NCBI GenBank assembly: GCA_963851245.1
Contig: CAWKOH010000014.1
Span: forward strand, 1 to 64,000
DNA from: CAWKOH01 sp963851245
GTDB lineage: Bacteria; Actinomycetota; Acidimicrobiia; Acidimicrobiales; Palsa-688
Direction: 5' to 3'
DNA: 64,000 nucleotides
Part shown: in pieces, positions 45,415-57,063 of the stretch
Layout of the letters: each line of letters opens with the position of its first letter
Position numbering within the stretch: the stretch's first letter is position 1
Made by a program: the position numbers and the translations under genes
The notes under the pieces: model-generated
The model's input: only the letters and a program-made list of their open reading frames with translations
The model's database searches: none
What the model was told of the DNA's origin: nothing

Positions 45415-45915
45415 CTATCGCGCAATTGCCAGGGTCTGACTTTGCATCGCCCGTACGCTGTGCCGTGGCGCCGGGCGGGCGCTGAGACAAGAGCTCATAG
45501 TCGACCCCAGTATCCTCAGCGGCGGCACGCGGAGCGGGCGCCTCGGTCGTGAGGAGGAGACGAGCCGGGACACCAGGGCCACCGCCAGCGCCTCGGCCCC
45601 GAGCCAGCTGGGCTGCCTCCGCGCCCGTAAGGTGAACATCACGGGCACCACCACACGGGATGGAGCAACCCGATGCTCGCGGGAAGGTTCGCTAACGCAG
45701 CACGTACGTGTCCCGCCGTAGTCTCACCGGGAAGCTCTAAGCAGCCGGAGAGCGCGCCGGGATCCGAGCCGGCAAATGCGGCCCGGCCTAGCCGGTAATA
45801 CCAGGCGCTGGTCGTGAACACCCCGCCGCGGCTCGCCTCGGACCCGACGGCGGTGGGGGCGTTCCCGGCCAGTACATCCAGCAAGAGACGGTCGTCGATG
45901 ACGACAGCCAGGCAG
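45415..45915 (-). CDS. Probable PIN-domain (VapC-like) toxin, frameshifted
   Basis: Read on the minus strand the N-terminus is VVIDDRLLLDVLAGNAPT, then GGVFTTSAWYYRLGRA, and, after one or more frame shifts, AEALAVALV and RLLLTTEAPAPRAAAEDTGV followed by DYELL. This is the layout of PIN-like proteins: acidic residue at the start of strand 1, a middle region and a C-terminal LLTTxxPxLRAAAxxxGVxYxLL. Family members are Mg-dependent RNases. There is no clear ATG after the antitoxin stop; a CTG or a shifted start is implied. End coordinates are approximate. Confidence 0.5.
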
Positions 45916-45920
45916 CCGGG

Positions 45921-46145
45921 CTACTGGTTGGCCAGGTCGGGCTCCTCGGCCGCGATCCGGCCGATGGCAGCGTCGTAGCCGCCGTCTCGAAGCCACTCAC
46001 CGATGACCGTGGCCGCCTCAGTCGGGATGGTCGACTCGAGCGGCAGGAAGGTCCCCCTGGGCAGCTCCCCGCTGTCCTCGGCACGCTCACGCGCGGCCTG
46101 GACCACCGCCGCCAGGCCGGGTTCAAGGTGGAGCCCGGTAGCCAC
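45921..46145 (-). CDS. Probable antitoxin of the PIN-type locus, 74 aa
   Basis: A GTG at 46145 opens ATGLHLEPGLAAVVQAARER; the rest contains IPTEAATVIGEWLRDGGYDA and IGRIAAEEPDLANQ, a small acidic helical protein ending 6-10 nt before the toxin-like frame. Size, acidity and position fit an antitoxin, but no DNA-binding motif (RHH or AbrB) is obvious, so the pairing is inference. The 208 bp between it and tRNA-Leu contain only a palindrome acccgcgg-c-ccgcgggt (about 46182-46198). Confidence 0.42.
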   Translation of the reverse strand: MATGLHLEPGLAAVVQAARERAEDSGELPRGTFLPLESTIPTEAATVIGEWLRDGGYDAAIGRIAAEEPDLANQ

Positions 46146-46353
46146 AGCTCGATCGTGTCCGACTATCCCGGTTTGGTCGGTACCCGCGGCCCGCGGGTGA
46201 CGCAACCCGAATCGACGCCGCCTGGGTCTAAGCCGTGTGGGCCAGCTCCGGGAAACGTTCCTCCCAGGTGCTGCGGACCCGCCGGGGGAGCCACAGCCGC
46301 CGCCACACTTCGGCCAGGCCGTGGCCATTTACTAGCAAAAGTGCAGTTCACCC

Positions 46354-46440
<87 letters not shown>

Positions 46441-46564
46441 GAGTGGATCCGCGAGCATACCTGAGTTGTTCCCAGGGGGGCCTGGCCCCGCCCGGGAGGG
46501 ATTACGCGGCCACTGCCGGGTGCCGCCGACGCTTACCCGGCGACGAGTACGCTCATGGAACACC

Positions 46565-47263
46565 ATGGGACTCCAGCAGTTCGAGCGGCGCCTCGAGCGC
46601 ATGGTCGAGGGCGTGTTCGCCCGGGCCTTCCGCGGGCGGTTTGCAGCCCGTCGAGATCGGCCGGCGGCTCACCCGCGAGATGGACCTGCGCCGCACCATG
46701 GCGCCCCGGGGCACCCTGACCCCCAACCAGTTCGAGGTGCTGCTCATCTCAGAGCGACCGGGCCCGGTTCGCCCCTATCGAGGACGAGCTGGTCGACGAA
46801 CTGGTCACTGTGGCCGAAGACCACGCCGACATCGAGCGGTACATGTTCCTCGGACCCGTGACGGTGCATATGAAGACCGACGAGGAGCTGACTCGCCGGG
46901 ATGGTTCTCGTCTCGGGTGAGATCGTCCGAGCCGAGTGAACCGCCCAGGGCCCGTCTGCTGCTTCCGGATGGGACGCACGCGCGAGCTGGGCACCCGGGC
47001 CCTCACGATCGGGCGCCTCCCGGACTGTGGCCTGGTCCTGGCCGACCCGAACGTGAGCCGCTATCACGCCGAGGTGCGCCCGGCTTCGGGGAGCGCGGCG
47101 GCCGGCGCCAACGGCCCGGCTGGCCGCGATTACGAGGTTTCGGACATGGGAAGCACCAACGGCACGAAAGTCAACGGCATACCTCTGACCGCCGCACAGC
47201 GTCCTCCACGAGGGCGACCAGATCACCCTGGGGGCCACCACGATCCGGTTCGGGCGGGGATAG
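46565..47263 (+). CDS. fhaA: FhaA: DUF3662 plus FHA-domain protein (frameshifted)
   Basis: The start MGLQQFERRLERMVEGVFAR and the following QPVEIGRRLTREMD and GTLTPNQFEVLL are the N-terminal DUF3662 domain of FhaA. The C-terminal FHA domain reads TIGRLPDCGLVLADPNVSRY, HAEVRP, and DMGSTNGTKVNGIPL, holding the phosphothreonine-binding Arg, Ser and Asn. Five or more single-base shifts interrupt the gene. FhaA binds phosphorylated partners of PknB such as MviN and restrains peptidoglycan synthesis. It is first in the fhaA-fhaB-pstP-ftsW/rodA-pbpA-pknB operon. Confidence 0.85.
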
Positions 47264-47280
47264 AGGGCCACCACCGGCCA

Positions 47281-47777
47281 GTGCCCGATCCGGTTCTCAC
47301 TCTCCTCAAGTACGTCTTCCTCGCCGTGCTGTACCTCTTCTTCCTCAGGGTCCTGCGCGCCGTGTGGGTAGAGCTGCGCGAGCCCAAGCCCGCTCCCCTC
47401 AGCCCGGCACCGCCGGGCCCGGTGGGAGCGGTTCCGGTTGCCACTGCGGTTCCCGTTTCGCGGCCGCCAAGTGGAAGGATCGGCCCGGAGCGGCTGGTCG
47501 TGGTCTCCCCGACGGAACAGAAGGGGGTCGAGTTCCCCCTGGCTGACGAGGTAACCGTCGGCCGGGCGGGCGGTTGCGGGGTCCTGTTGGGCGCCGACAC
47601 CTTCGTCTCCCAGATCCATGCCCGGCGTTTTCCGGCGCGATGGGGACATCTTTCGTCGAGGACCTGGGGTCGACCAACGGCACCTACCTCAACAAGAAGA
47701 AGGTCACCGCTCCGGTCGTCATCCGCAAGGGCGACCAGGTCCAGTTCGGCCGGACCACGATGGAAGTACGCAGATGA
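47281..47777 (+). CDS. fhaB: FhaB/FipA: membrane-anchored FHA-domain protein (one frameshift)
   Basis: The N-terminal anchor LKYVFLAVLYLFFLRVLRAV is typical of FhaB. After a Pro-rich linker the FHA domain shows VTVGRAGGCGVLLGADTFVS, IHAR, and, after a break near 47630, EDLGSTNGTYLN and GDQVQFGRTTMEV. FhaB links PknB signalling to divisome assembly. Its stop overlaps the pstP ATG (ATGA at 47774-47777). Start is GTG, 17 nt after fhaA. Confidence 0.88.
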
Positions 47778-49029
47778 TCGAGCTGCGGGCCGGCTCCGAT
47801 ACCGACGTCGGCCTGGTCAGGAGCAACAACCAGGACCGGCTGCTCATGGCCGATCCTCTCTACGCGGTCGCCGACGGCATGGGGGGCGCCGCAGCCGGCG
47901 AGGTGGCCTCGGCCACCGCGGTCAACACCCTCCGGGACGTGTTCGAGCCGATCAGCGCGCCCACTGCGGACGATTTGGTGCGCAGCCGCCGAAACGGCCA
48001 ACCGGGCCGTCTGGGAGCTGGCCGAAGCCAACCCCGAGATGCGAGGCATGGGCACCACGCTGGTAGCCCTCGCCCTGGTCCAGGAGAGCCACCTGGCCAT
48101 CATCAACATCGGCGATTCCCGGGCTTACGCCCTCCATCAAGGCGAGCTACGCCAGGTGACCGACGGATCACAACCTGGTGGCCGAGCTGGTGGCCCAGGG
48201 GCGCCTGTCGGAGGAGGAGGCCGAGTTCCACCCCAGGCGCAACATCATGACCCGGGCCCTCGGAGTCGACCCCGACGTGCCCGTCGACCTCTTCTTGGAG
48301 GACGCCCGACCGGGCGACCGCTTCCTGCTCTGCAGCGACGGACTGCCACGCGAGGTGAAGGATGACCACATCGCGTCGATCCTTCGCCGCCTGAGCGACC
48401 CGAACGAAGCAGCCAAGGAACTCGTAGACGAGGCCAAAAGGCGCGGTGGCAACGACAACATCACGGTCGTGATCATCGACGTGGTTGACGCTTCGCAAAA
48501 TGACCCGCCCGTGGATGCCACGACGGTGGTACCGGTCGCACCGGTCGAGGCCCCAGAGCCGAGTCCCAAGCCCCGTCGCTCGTCCCGCCGGGCAAAACGG
48601 CGGAACGACAAAGCGGACTCGGACCGCCCTAAAGCCCGGATCATCACGGTGCGGGTGGTGGCCTTCATCGTGCTGCTGCTGCTCGTGATCGGCGGAGCGG
48701 CCGTTGCTATTGCCTGGTACGCCCGGTCCGGATACTTCGTGGGGTTGCAGGGGCAGAACATCACCATCTTCAAAGGCCGCCCTGGCGGTGTGCTCTGGTG
48801 GAAGCCGACCGTGGCCCGGACCACGCCCACCTTGATCAACGACATCGAGAGCCGCCATATCCCCGACCTCCAGGCGGGGGTCGAGGAGCCGTCGCTCGGG
48901 GCCGCCGCCGATTACGTGTCGTCGTTGGTGAACGAGAAGAAGCAAGCCGAATCCGCCGCCGCGCCTCCCGCCTCACCTACCGCCACCACTACGGTGCCGG
49001 CCCAGAAGTCCGTGCCGCCGACTACATGA
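47774..49029 (+). CDS. pstP: PP2C-type Ser/Thr phosphatase with membrane anchor (frameshifted)
   Basis: The PPM domain shows SDTDVGLVRSNNQDRLL and DGMGGAAAGEVAS (metal-binding Asp), then MGTTLVALAL, INIGDSRAY, GDRFLLCSDGL and GGNDNITVVIID. Two breaks, near 47980 and 48168, separate the frames. A basic segment precedes a membrane helix (VVAFIVLLLLVIGGAAVAIA) and an outside domain with SGYFVGLQGQNITIFKGRPGG, as in PstP/Stp. It dephosphorylates PknB and its substrates. ATGA overlap with the following FtsW/RodA gene. Confidence 0.92.
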
Positions 49030-50353
49030 CCCGCGCCCCGGCTCGTCGGCGGACCGAGCTCGGCCTGATCTCCTGGTCGTCGTCCTCACCGGGGGCCTGT
49101 ACGCCCTGGCCGGGCTGGGCAAAGCCGGGAACCTGCCGGCCAACATGGGCCCGTTCCTCGCCATCATCTTCGCTCTGCTCCTGGTCGCCCACCTGGCCAT
49201 GCGCCGGCTGGCCCCCAACGCCGACCCCATCCTGTTGCCGACCGCCGGGCTGCTCAACGGGATCGGCTACGTATTCATCGCCCGGCTGTCGACCCACGAG
49301 GCCCGCCTGCAGGCGGTATGGACCGCGGCCGGGATCGGAGCGTTCGTCGCCACCCTGGCCGTGGTGCGGCGGGCCCGCGACCTCGAGCGCTACCGCTACA
49401 CCTTCGCCTTCCTCGGCATCGGCCTGCTGCTGCTACCGCTGCTGCCCGGCATCGGGCGAGAACATCAACGGGGCCCGGCTGTGGATCCACGTCGGCTCGT
49501 TCAACTTCCAGCCCGGCGAGATCGCCAAGCTGGCCCTGGCCGTCTTCTTCGCCTCGGTCATGGTCGAGCGGGCCGATCTGCTCAGCCAGGCCACCCGCCG
49601 GGTCGGCCGGTTCCTCGTCCTCGATCCCCGGTACCTGGCCCCCATCCTCGTGGCCTGGGGCCTGTCGCTGATCATCTTCCTGGCCGAGAACGACCTCGGG
49701 TCGTCGTTCCTCTTCTTCGCCCTGTTCATCGGCATGCTGTGGGTGGCGACCGGGCGGGCCTATTACCTCGGCCTGGGCGCCGCGCTGTTCGCCATCGGGT
49801 CGTTCTTCGCCCTGAAGGTCATCGGGCACGCCCACTCCCGGGTCCAGTCCTGGCTCGACCCGTGGGCCCATCCCTCCACCACCGGATACCAGATCATCCA
49901 GGGCTGGTTCGCCATCGCCGCGGGCGGACTCTTCGGGCAGGGCCCGGGCCAGAGCAACGCCAGCAACATTCCCGAGGCGTCCACCGACCTCATCTTCGCG
50001 GTGATCGCCGACGAGCTGGGCCTGGTCGGCGCCGCCGCCATGCTGTTCGGCTACATCCTGATGGTGGGCTCGGCCTGCGCATCGCCATGCGCTGCGAGCG
50101 GCCGTTCGAGAAGCTGCTCGCGACCGGGCTGTCGCTGATCCTCGGGGTACAGACGTTCGTCATCGTCGGCGGCGTCACCCGGTTCATCCCGCTCACCGGG
50201 CATCACCCTGCCGTTCGTCTCCTACGGCGGGTCGTCGCTGATCGCCAACTACATCCTGCTCGCTCTGCTGCTGCGCATCTCCCACGACACCGAGACGCCC
50301 GACCGCCGGCCGATCAGCGCTCCGACGTGGCCCTGCGGAGTGTGGCGGCGTGA
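49026..50353 (+). CDS. FtsW/RodA-type SEDS peptidoglycan glycosyltransferase (frameshifted)
   Basis: Membrane segments in several frames give a SEDS protein: MGPFLAIIFALLLVAHLAMR, TAGLLNGIGYVFIARLS, GARLWIHVGSFNFQPGEIAK, LAENDLGSSFLFFALF, the loop GYQIIQGWFAIAAGGLFGQG, and FAVIADELGLVGAA, then PFVSYGGSSLIANY. These contain the family Asp in the fourth extracellular loop region. Four or so single-base breaks interrupt it. By position between pstP and pbpA it corresponds to rodA of mycobacteria. It polymerises lipid II with PbpA as partner. The end overlaps the pbpA GTG. Confidence 0.88.
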
Positions 50354-51857
50354 ACCGGCAGATCCGCCTCCTGGGCATCGGCCTGATCGTGCTGTTCGTC
50401 GCCCTGTTCGTCCAGCTCAACTGGACTGCAGGTGGTGCAGGGCCAAGGCCCTCAACGCCAACCCGCTGAACGCCGCGCGGTGGTCAAGGAGTACACCGCC
50501 AAGCGGGGCGACATCGTCTCGGCCGACGGCGTCACGCTGGCCACCTCGGTGCCGACCAACGACCAGCTCAAGTACCTGCGCAAGTACCCGACCGGGTTCT
50601 CTGTTCGCCCAGATCACCGGGTACTTCTCTTTCATCTACGGCTCGGACGGCGCCGAGCGCACCTACGACAAGGTGCTCACCGGAAGCAAGAGCCCCTTCC
50701 AACTGCCGACCAGCCTGAGCGGGCTCCGCAACCTGCTGACGAACAGCAATCAGAGCCAGTCGATCACCCTCACCGCTCTGGACAAGCTCCAGGTCGTGGC
50801 CAGAGATCAGCTGGCCGGCCGAACTGGTTCGGTAGTGGCCCTGGACCCCCGCAACGGGGCCATCCTGGCCATGTACTCCAACCCGACGTTCGACCCGAAC
50901 GCCATTGTCCAGCCACAACCTGTCCGCCGGTCGAGGCCAACTACAAGGCCCTGACCCAGACGCCAGGCGGGGTCCTGGACCCCCCCGCCTACCGGCAGAC
51001 GCTGTTCCCGGGCTCGACGTTCAAGATCGTCACCTCGTCCGCGGTCTACGACCACAACCCGGCTCTGGCCACCAAGATCTACCCCACCCTCTCGGCCCTG
51101 CCGCTGCCGCAGACCACCAACGAGCTGCACAACTTCGGCGGCGAGGTATGCGGGGGTCAGCTGCCCCAGCTGTTCACGGTGTCCTGCGACACCGGCTTCG
51201 GCCAGATCGGCCTCGACCTCGGAGGCGGTTGCGCTCAGCCTGGAAGCCAACGCGTTCGGCTTCAATCAGGTCCCACCGATCGACCTGCCCTTCGCCGCCA
51301 AGTCGTTCTTCCCGCCGGCGGCCAGCTTCGTCCTGGACCAGCCTGGCCTGGCCTACTCGGCCATCGGGCAGCAGGACGTGCAGGCCACGCCGCTGCAGAT
51401 GGCCCTGGTGGCGGCCGCTATCGCCGACGGCGGCCTGATGATGACCCCCCACATGCTCGGCCATGTGACCAACTCGCAGAACCAGGTGGTGAGCACCTAC
51501 CAGTCCAAGGTCGTGGATAGCAGGCCACCTCAGCGGCCACCGCGGCCCAAGTGACCCAGCTCATGCTGTCGGTCGTCAACTCCCCGGACGGCACCGGGCA
51601 CGATGGCCCGGATCCCCGGCGTGCAGGTGGCCGGCAAGACCGGCACAGCCCAGACCGGAACCGGAAAGATCGACGCCTGGTTCGTCGCCTTCGCCCCGGC
51701 CGACAATCCCACCATCGCCGTGGCGGTGGTGCTACCCAATCAGCCGTCGCAGAACGAGTACCAGGGCGGCACTCTCGCCGCCCCGATCGCCAAAGCGATG
51801 ATCGAGGCCTACCTGTCCGGCTCTGCTGCACCCGCCCAATCATCCGGCGCCCCCTAG
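50350..51857 (+). CDS. pbpA: Class B penicillin-binding protein, transpeptidase (frameshifted)
   Basis: The N-terminal anchor RLLGIGLIVLFVALFVQLNW is followed by a dimerisation domain (YTAKRGDIVSADGVTLATS) and the transpeptidase domain, with the catalytic SxxK in PGSTFKIVTS, SCDTGFGQIG in the SxN position, and KTGTAQTGT as the KTG motif. At least six frame breaks occur, most readable as single inserted bases. It crosslinks glycan strands made by the adjacent SEDS protein and is regulated by PknB in actinobacteria. Stop TAG at 51855, 13 nt before pknB. Confidence 0.9.
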
Positions 51858-51870
51858 GCTGGAGGCTCGA

Positions 51871-53848
<1,978 letters not shown>

Positions 53849-53870
<22 letters not shown>

Positions 53871-54543
53871 GCCGCCAACGCGTCGCCGAGCACCTGCCAC
53901 CTCCAGCTCATTCAGCGTGGGGCCTGCCGCGCGGCGGCCGGACGGCGGCGAGAGCCGGATCGCGGTTGGCCGCACGACCGCCAGCCAGTTGGCGATCAGC
54001 CGGTGGCCCCCGTCGGTGAGGATCGACTCCGGGTGGAACTGCACGCCCTCTACGGGCAGCTCCCGGTGGCGAAGGCCCATGACGGTGCCGTCCTCCGACC
54101 ACGCCGAGGCCTCCAGCTCGGGCGGGACGGAGCCGGCCGACAACCACAGCGAGTGGTACCGGGTGGCCACCAACGGCTCAGGCAAACCGGCGAATACCCC
54201 CCGGCCGTCGTGGGTCACCTCGGAGGTCTTGCCGTGCATCACCTGGTGGCGCACCACCTGACCCCCGAACACCTCGCCGATGCACTGATGACCGAGGCAC
54301 ACACCGAGCACGGGGAGTCGCCAAGCCCAGAGTCGTCGATCAGCGGCGCAGCTGATCCCGGCCTGCTCCGGCCGGCCTGGGCCGGGCGAGATCAGCAACC
54401 CGTCCGGGTCGAGGCCCGGGCCTGTGGCCACGGTCGATCGCGTCGTTGCGGTACACCAGCGGCTCGGCCCCGAGCTGACCCAGGTACTGCACCAGGTTGT
54501 AGACGAACGAGTCGTAGTTGTCCACAACGAGGATCCGCGCCAC
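53849..54543 (-). CDS. Glutamine amidotransferase of anthranilate/aminodeoxychorismate synthase (frameshifted)
   Basis: The N-terminus ILVVDNYDSFVYNLVQYLGQ, the loop LLISPGPGRP, the nucleophile region GVCLGHQCIGEVFGG and the His/Glu pair in VEGVQFHPESILT identify TrpG/PabA. The Cys and His are present. The GTG start at 54543 and frame breaks near 54430 and 54345 are read from the sequence; a final break probably gives a TAG at 53849-53851. It supplies ammonia from glutamine for anthranilate or PABA synthesis. The position between crgA and pknB is conserved in actinobacteria, where the gene is called trpG or pabA. The partner large subunit is not nearby. Confidence 0.85.
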
Positions 54544-54575
54544 GTTCGGAGGCTATCCCTCCTAGAGTCTCGGGC

Positions 54576-54886
54576 ATGCCGAGGAAGACCAAGGAAGCCC
54601 CCGGCCGGGTCACCCCCAAAGGCGGCGCCGCCAAGCGGACGCCCTCTGGCTCCGGCGCCAGCTCCTACGCTGGGAGCACCGGCCGTTACACGCCGCCCAT
54701 ACCGCGAGAGTTCCGCTCGAGCGGCCGTGGTGGGTTCCGGCTCTATCGTCGGCTTCTTCGCGGCCGGGATCCTGTCATCCTGCTCAACTACCTGGGCGTC
54801 GTTCGGTAACGCCAGCAACGTCTACCTGCTTCGTCGGTCTGGGCCTGATCGTGGCCGGGTTCATCACCGCGACGCGCTGGCACTGA
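54576..54886 (+). CDS. crgA: Cell division protein CrgA (frameshifted)
   Basis: The start is MPRKTKEAPGRVTPKGGAAK with a basic, disordered N-terminus. After shifts, two membrane helices appear: VGSGSIVGFFAAGILS and LLNYLGVV, then NVYLLVGLGLIVAGFITATRWH. The terminal ATRWH is typical of CrgA. CrgA recruits peptidoglycan synthases to the FtsZ ring in actinobacteria. It is divergent from trpG, 32 bp apart. Two breaks near 54720 and 54770 and one near 54830 are inferred. Confidence 0.82.
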
Positions 54887-54972
54887 GCCGCAGACCGCGC
54901 CCGGGTAACCAGAACATGAACCCTGGGGGCGCTTACCTACAACAAGTTACAACTGTGTGACACTCCCCAAGG

Positions 54973-54993
54973 TTGTCCACAGCTTGTGGACGA
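54973..54993. other. Pair of DnaA-box-like sites, inverted
   Basis: TTGTCCACA (54973-54981) is the actinobacterial DnaA box consensus; tgtggacga (54985-54993) is its near-perfect reverse complement. They lie in a 233-bp gap between crgA and the thiolase with few other features. Two boxes are too few for a typical origin, so this may be a remnant, a DnaA-regulated site or chance. Confidence 0.4.
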
Positions 54994-55012
54994 GTTCGAG
55001 ATCCAGAACTGA

Positions 55013-55040
55013 GAACACATCAATATACATCATTGTGTTC
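55013..55040. repeat. AT-rich inverted repeat near the DnaA boxes
   Basis: gaacaca (55013-55019) and tgtgttc (55034-55040) flank the AT-rich centre tcaatatacatcat, one of the few AT-rich spots in the window. It could form the thiolase terminator region or an unwinding element next to the DnaA boxes. Confidence 0.4.
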
Positions 55041-55119
55041 AAAGCAGGCGCGAGTGCAGGGGCCGGTACGGAAGAGGCCGCCCGGCGGGGAGGGTTCCGT
55101 ACCGGACAGGACCCGCAGG

Positions 55120-56313
55120 CTAAAGGCGCTCGATGATGGTGGCGTTGGCCATGCCCCCGCCCTCGCACATGGTCTGCGAGCCCGTAGCGGCCGCCAGTGC
55201 GCTCCAGCTCGTTCAGCAGGGTGGCCATCAGCTTGGTGCCCGAACAGCCGAGGGGGTGGCCAAGAGCGATGGCTCCCCCGTTGACATTGACCTTGTCCAT
55301 GTCGGGATGGAGCTCCTTCTCCCAGGCCAGCACCACTGAGGCGAAGGCCTCGTTGATCTCGACCAGGTCGATGTCGTCGAGGGTCAGCTTGGCCCGCTCG
55401 AGCACCTTGCTCGTCGCCGGTATAGGGCCGGTGAGCATCGTTACGGGATCGACGCCGGCCAGGGCGAAGGCATGAAAGCGAGCCCGGGGGGTCAGACCCA
55501 AGGCGGACGCCTTTTCCTCGCTCATGATGAGCACCGCCGAAGCGCCGTCGGTGATCTGTGAGCTGTTGCCGGCGGTGACCTTGCCGTCGGGTTTGAAGGA
55601 GGGCTTCAGCTTCGCCAGGGCCTCGGCGGTGGTATCGGGTCGAATGCCTTCGTCGGAGGTCACCAGCTCGTCGGATTCGGTGACCCTGCCCGGTCTCCTT
55701 GTCCTTGTGCTTTGAGGGAGACAGGAAGGATCTCACGGTCGAAGCGGCCCTCGGCCCTAGCCCGCGCCGCGTTCTGCTGGCTCCGGGCACTGAACCGGTC
55801 GAGGTCCTCACGGCTCAGGTCCCACCTGTCGGCGATCATTTCGGCCGAGATGCCCTGTGGCACCAGGCCGCCTACCGGCGCGTACCGCAGTCCTACGGTT
55901 GGCCCGAAGGGGAAGCCGACGCCCTGCCCGAGGCTGGCGCCCATGGGCACCAGGCTCATGACCTCGACGCCGGCCGCGATCACCACGTCGTACTGGCCGG
56001 CCATGACTCCCTGGGCGGCGAAGTGCATGGCCTGCTGCGACGACCCGCATTGGCGGTCGATGCTGCTGGCCGGCACCGATTCCGGGAAGCCGGCTGCCAG
56101 GACGGCGTTCCGACCCACGTTTACGCCCTGAGCCCCGACCTGACTGACGCAGCCCATGATGACGTCGTCGACGAGGGCCGGGTCCAGGTCGTTACGCGCC
56201 GCGATGGCCTTGAGCGTCTCGGCGGCCAGGTCCACCGAATGCCACCCGGACAGCTTCCCGTGCCGCTTTCCTCCCGCGGTGCGAACGGCGTCAACGATTA
56301 CAGCGGTAGGCAT
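55120..56313 (-). CDS. Acetyl-CoA C-acyltransferase (thiolase; FadA-type), frameshifted
   Basis: The start MPTAVIVDAVRTAGGKRHGK is typical of thiolases. The nucleophile Cys is in SSIDRQCGSSQQAMHFAAQG, the second-domain motifs read VNVNGGAIALGHPLGCSG, and the terminal catalytic Cys is in MCEGGGMANATIIERL. Breaks lie near 55190 and 55690. It cleaves 3-ketoacyl-CoA in fatty-acid or steroid side-chain degradation; the sequence is close to FadA5-like steroid thiolases, though specificity is inferred only. It is located between crgA and rpmH, where dnaA is usual. Length about 390 residues after correction. Confidence 0.9.
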
Positions 56314-56479
56314 TTGACCGGACTCCCTGGTGTGTGGCTCTTTGGCCCAAAGGTAGCGCCAGGCCAGAGCCCAACGACAGGCCCCTGGCGCCTGGGGCGG
56401 GCCACCTCTGCGGCGGAAGGGACGGGCCAGACCCTCTATGCCGTGGCTACCGGGTTTACGGTTTCCCGGACCAGGGCGC

Positions 56480-56508
56480 TTGGCGCCCCTCTGCCACGCT
56501 CGTATACG
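56480..56508 (+). promoter_or_regulatory. Possible promoter of the rpmH operon
   Basis: TTGGCG (56480-56485), 17 bp, then TATACG (56503-56508) resembles a sigma70 promoter about 100 bp before rpmH and oriented towards it. The match is partial and in a GC-rich background, so it needs experimental support. Confidence 0.3.
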
Positions 56509-56608
56509 ATGGCTTCCCGTGCCAACAGGTCACGCGGTTGGCGCGCGTCTACTTCGCTAGGGAGGACCGGCGACGAGCAGACGGCTGCCGGGACCGAGGA
56601 GGCGATGA

Positions 56609-56743
56609 GTGAAAAGGACGTACCAACCGAACAACCGCCGGCGGGCCAAGAGACACGGGTTCCGCCACCGGATGTCGACCCGTGCCGGGCAGGCCATCAT
56701 CAGGTCGAGGCGGCTCAAGGGCCGCCACCGCCTCTCGGCCTGA
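56609..56743 (+). CDS. rpmH: 50S ribosomal protein L34
   Basis: The GTG start opens KRTYQPNNRRRAKRHGFRHR and the product ends GRHRLSA: the complete 44-residue L34. GAGGAGG at 56596-56602 lies 6 nt before the GTG, an ideal Shine-Dalgarno. L34 sits near the base of the large subunit. The gene is entirely covered, out of frame, by an open frame continuous with rnpA, and its TGA overlaps a CTG that could start rnpA. It heads the rpmH-rnpA-yidD-yidC-jag-rsmG-parA-parB run. Confidence 0.97.
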   Translation: MKRTYQPNNRRRAKRHGFRHRMSTRAGQAIIRSRRLKGRHRLSA

Positions 56744-57063
56744 TCTGGCGAGTCGATCGTCGGGACACCTTCGAGGCCCTGCGTCATGGGCGACGTCGTC
56801 GGGAAGGCCCAATCACGGTATCTTGGATATCAGGCGACCCGGCCGAGCCACCGCGCGTGGCCTACACCATCGGGCGGCGTGTCGGGTCGGCCGTCGTTCG
56901 CAACCGTGTTAGGCGGCGACTCCGTATGTTGATCAGAGAGGCAGCACCGACGCTGCGCCCGGGTGCCTATTTGATAGGAGTAGGACCGGCGGCAGCGCTC
57001 CTCTCTTACGAGGAGCTTCGAGGTACTTTGCAAAAAGCACTCAAATCCATTCAGGGATCATGA
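56740..57063 (+). CDS. rnpA: Ribonuclease P protein component
   Basis: The core reads RVDRRDTFEALRHGRRRREG, then ITVSWISG, RVAYTIGRRVGSAVVRN and RVRRRLRMLIREAA, with the RNR-type motif that contacts pre-tRNA and P RNA. No ATG, GTG or TTG opens the core. The CTG at 56740 would overlap the rpmH stop as CTGA and give 107 residues, the usual size. Alternatively the ATG at 56605, four nt before rpmH, gives a 152-residue protein with a Pro/Glu-rich extension nested over rpmH. I list the CTG start but the choice is open. The stop overlaps yidD by ATGA. Confidence 0.9.
   Translation: MIWRVDRRDTFEALRHGRRRREGPITVSWISGDPAEPPRVAYTIGRRVGSAVVRNRVRRRLRMLIREAAPTLRPGAYLIGVGPAAALLSYEELRGTLQKALKSIQGS

Noticed and set aside
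45660..45700. A single word ctaacgcagca resembling the repeat element
   Set aside because: Only one word is present, without the other three at the expected offsets, and it lies inside the toxin-like frame.
55699..56604. Continuation of the rnpA frame upstream of 56605 as one 454-residue protein
   Set aside because: It is antisense to the thiolase, crosses the rpmH Shine-Dalgarno, and has no conserved segment before the L34 overlap.
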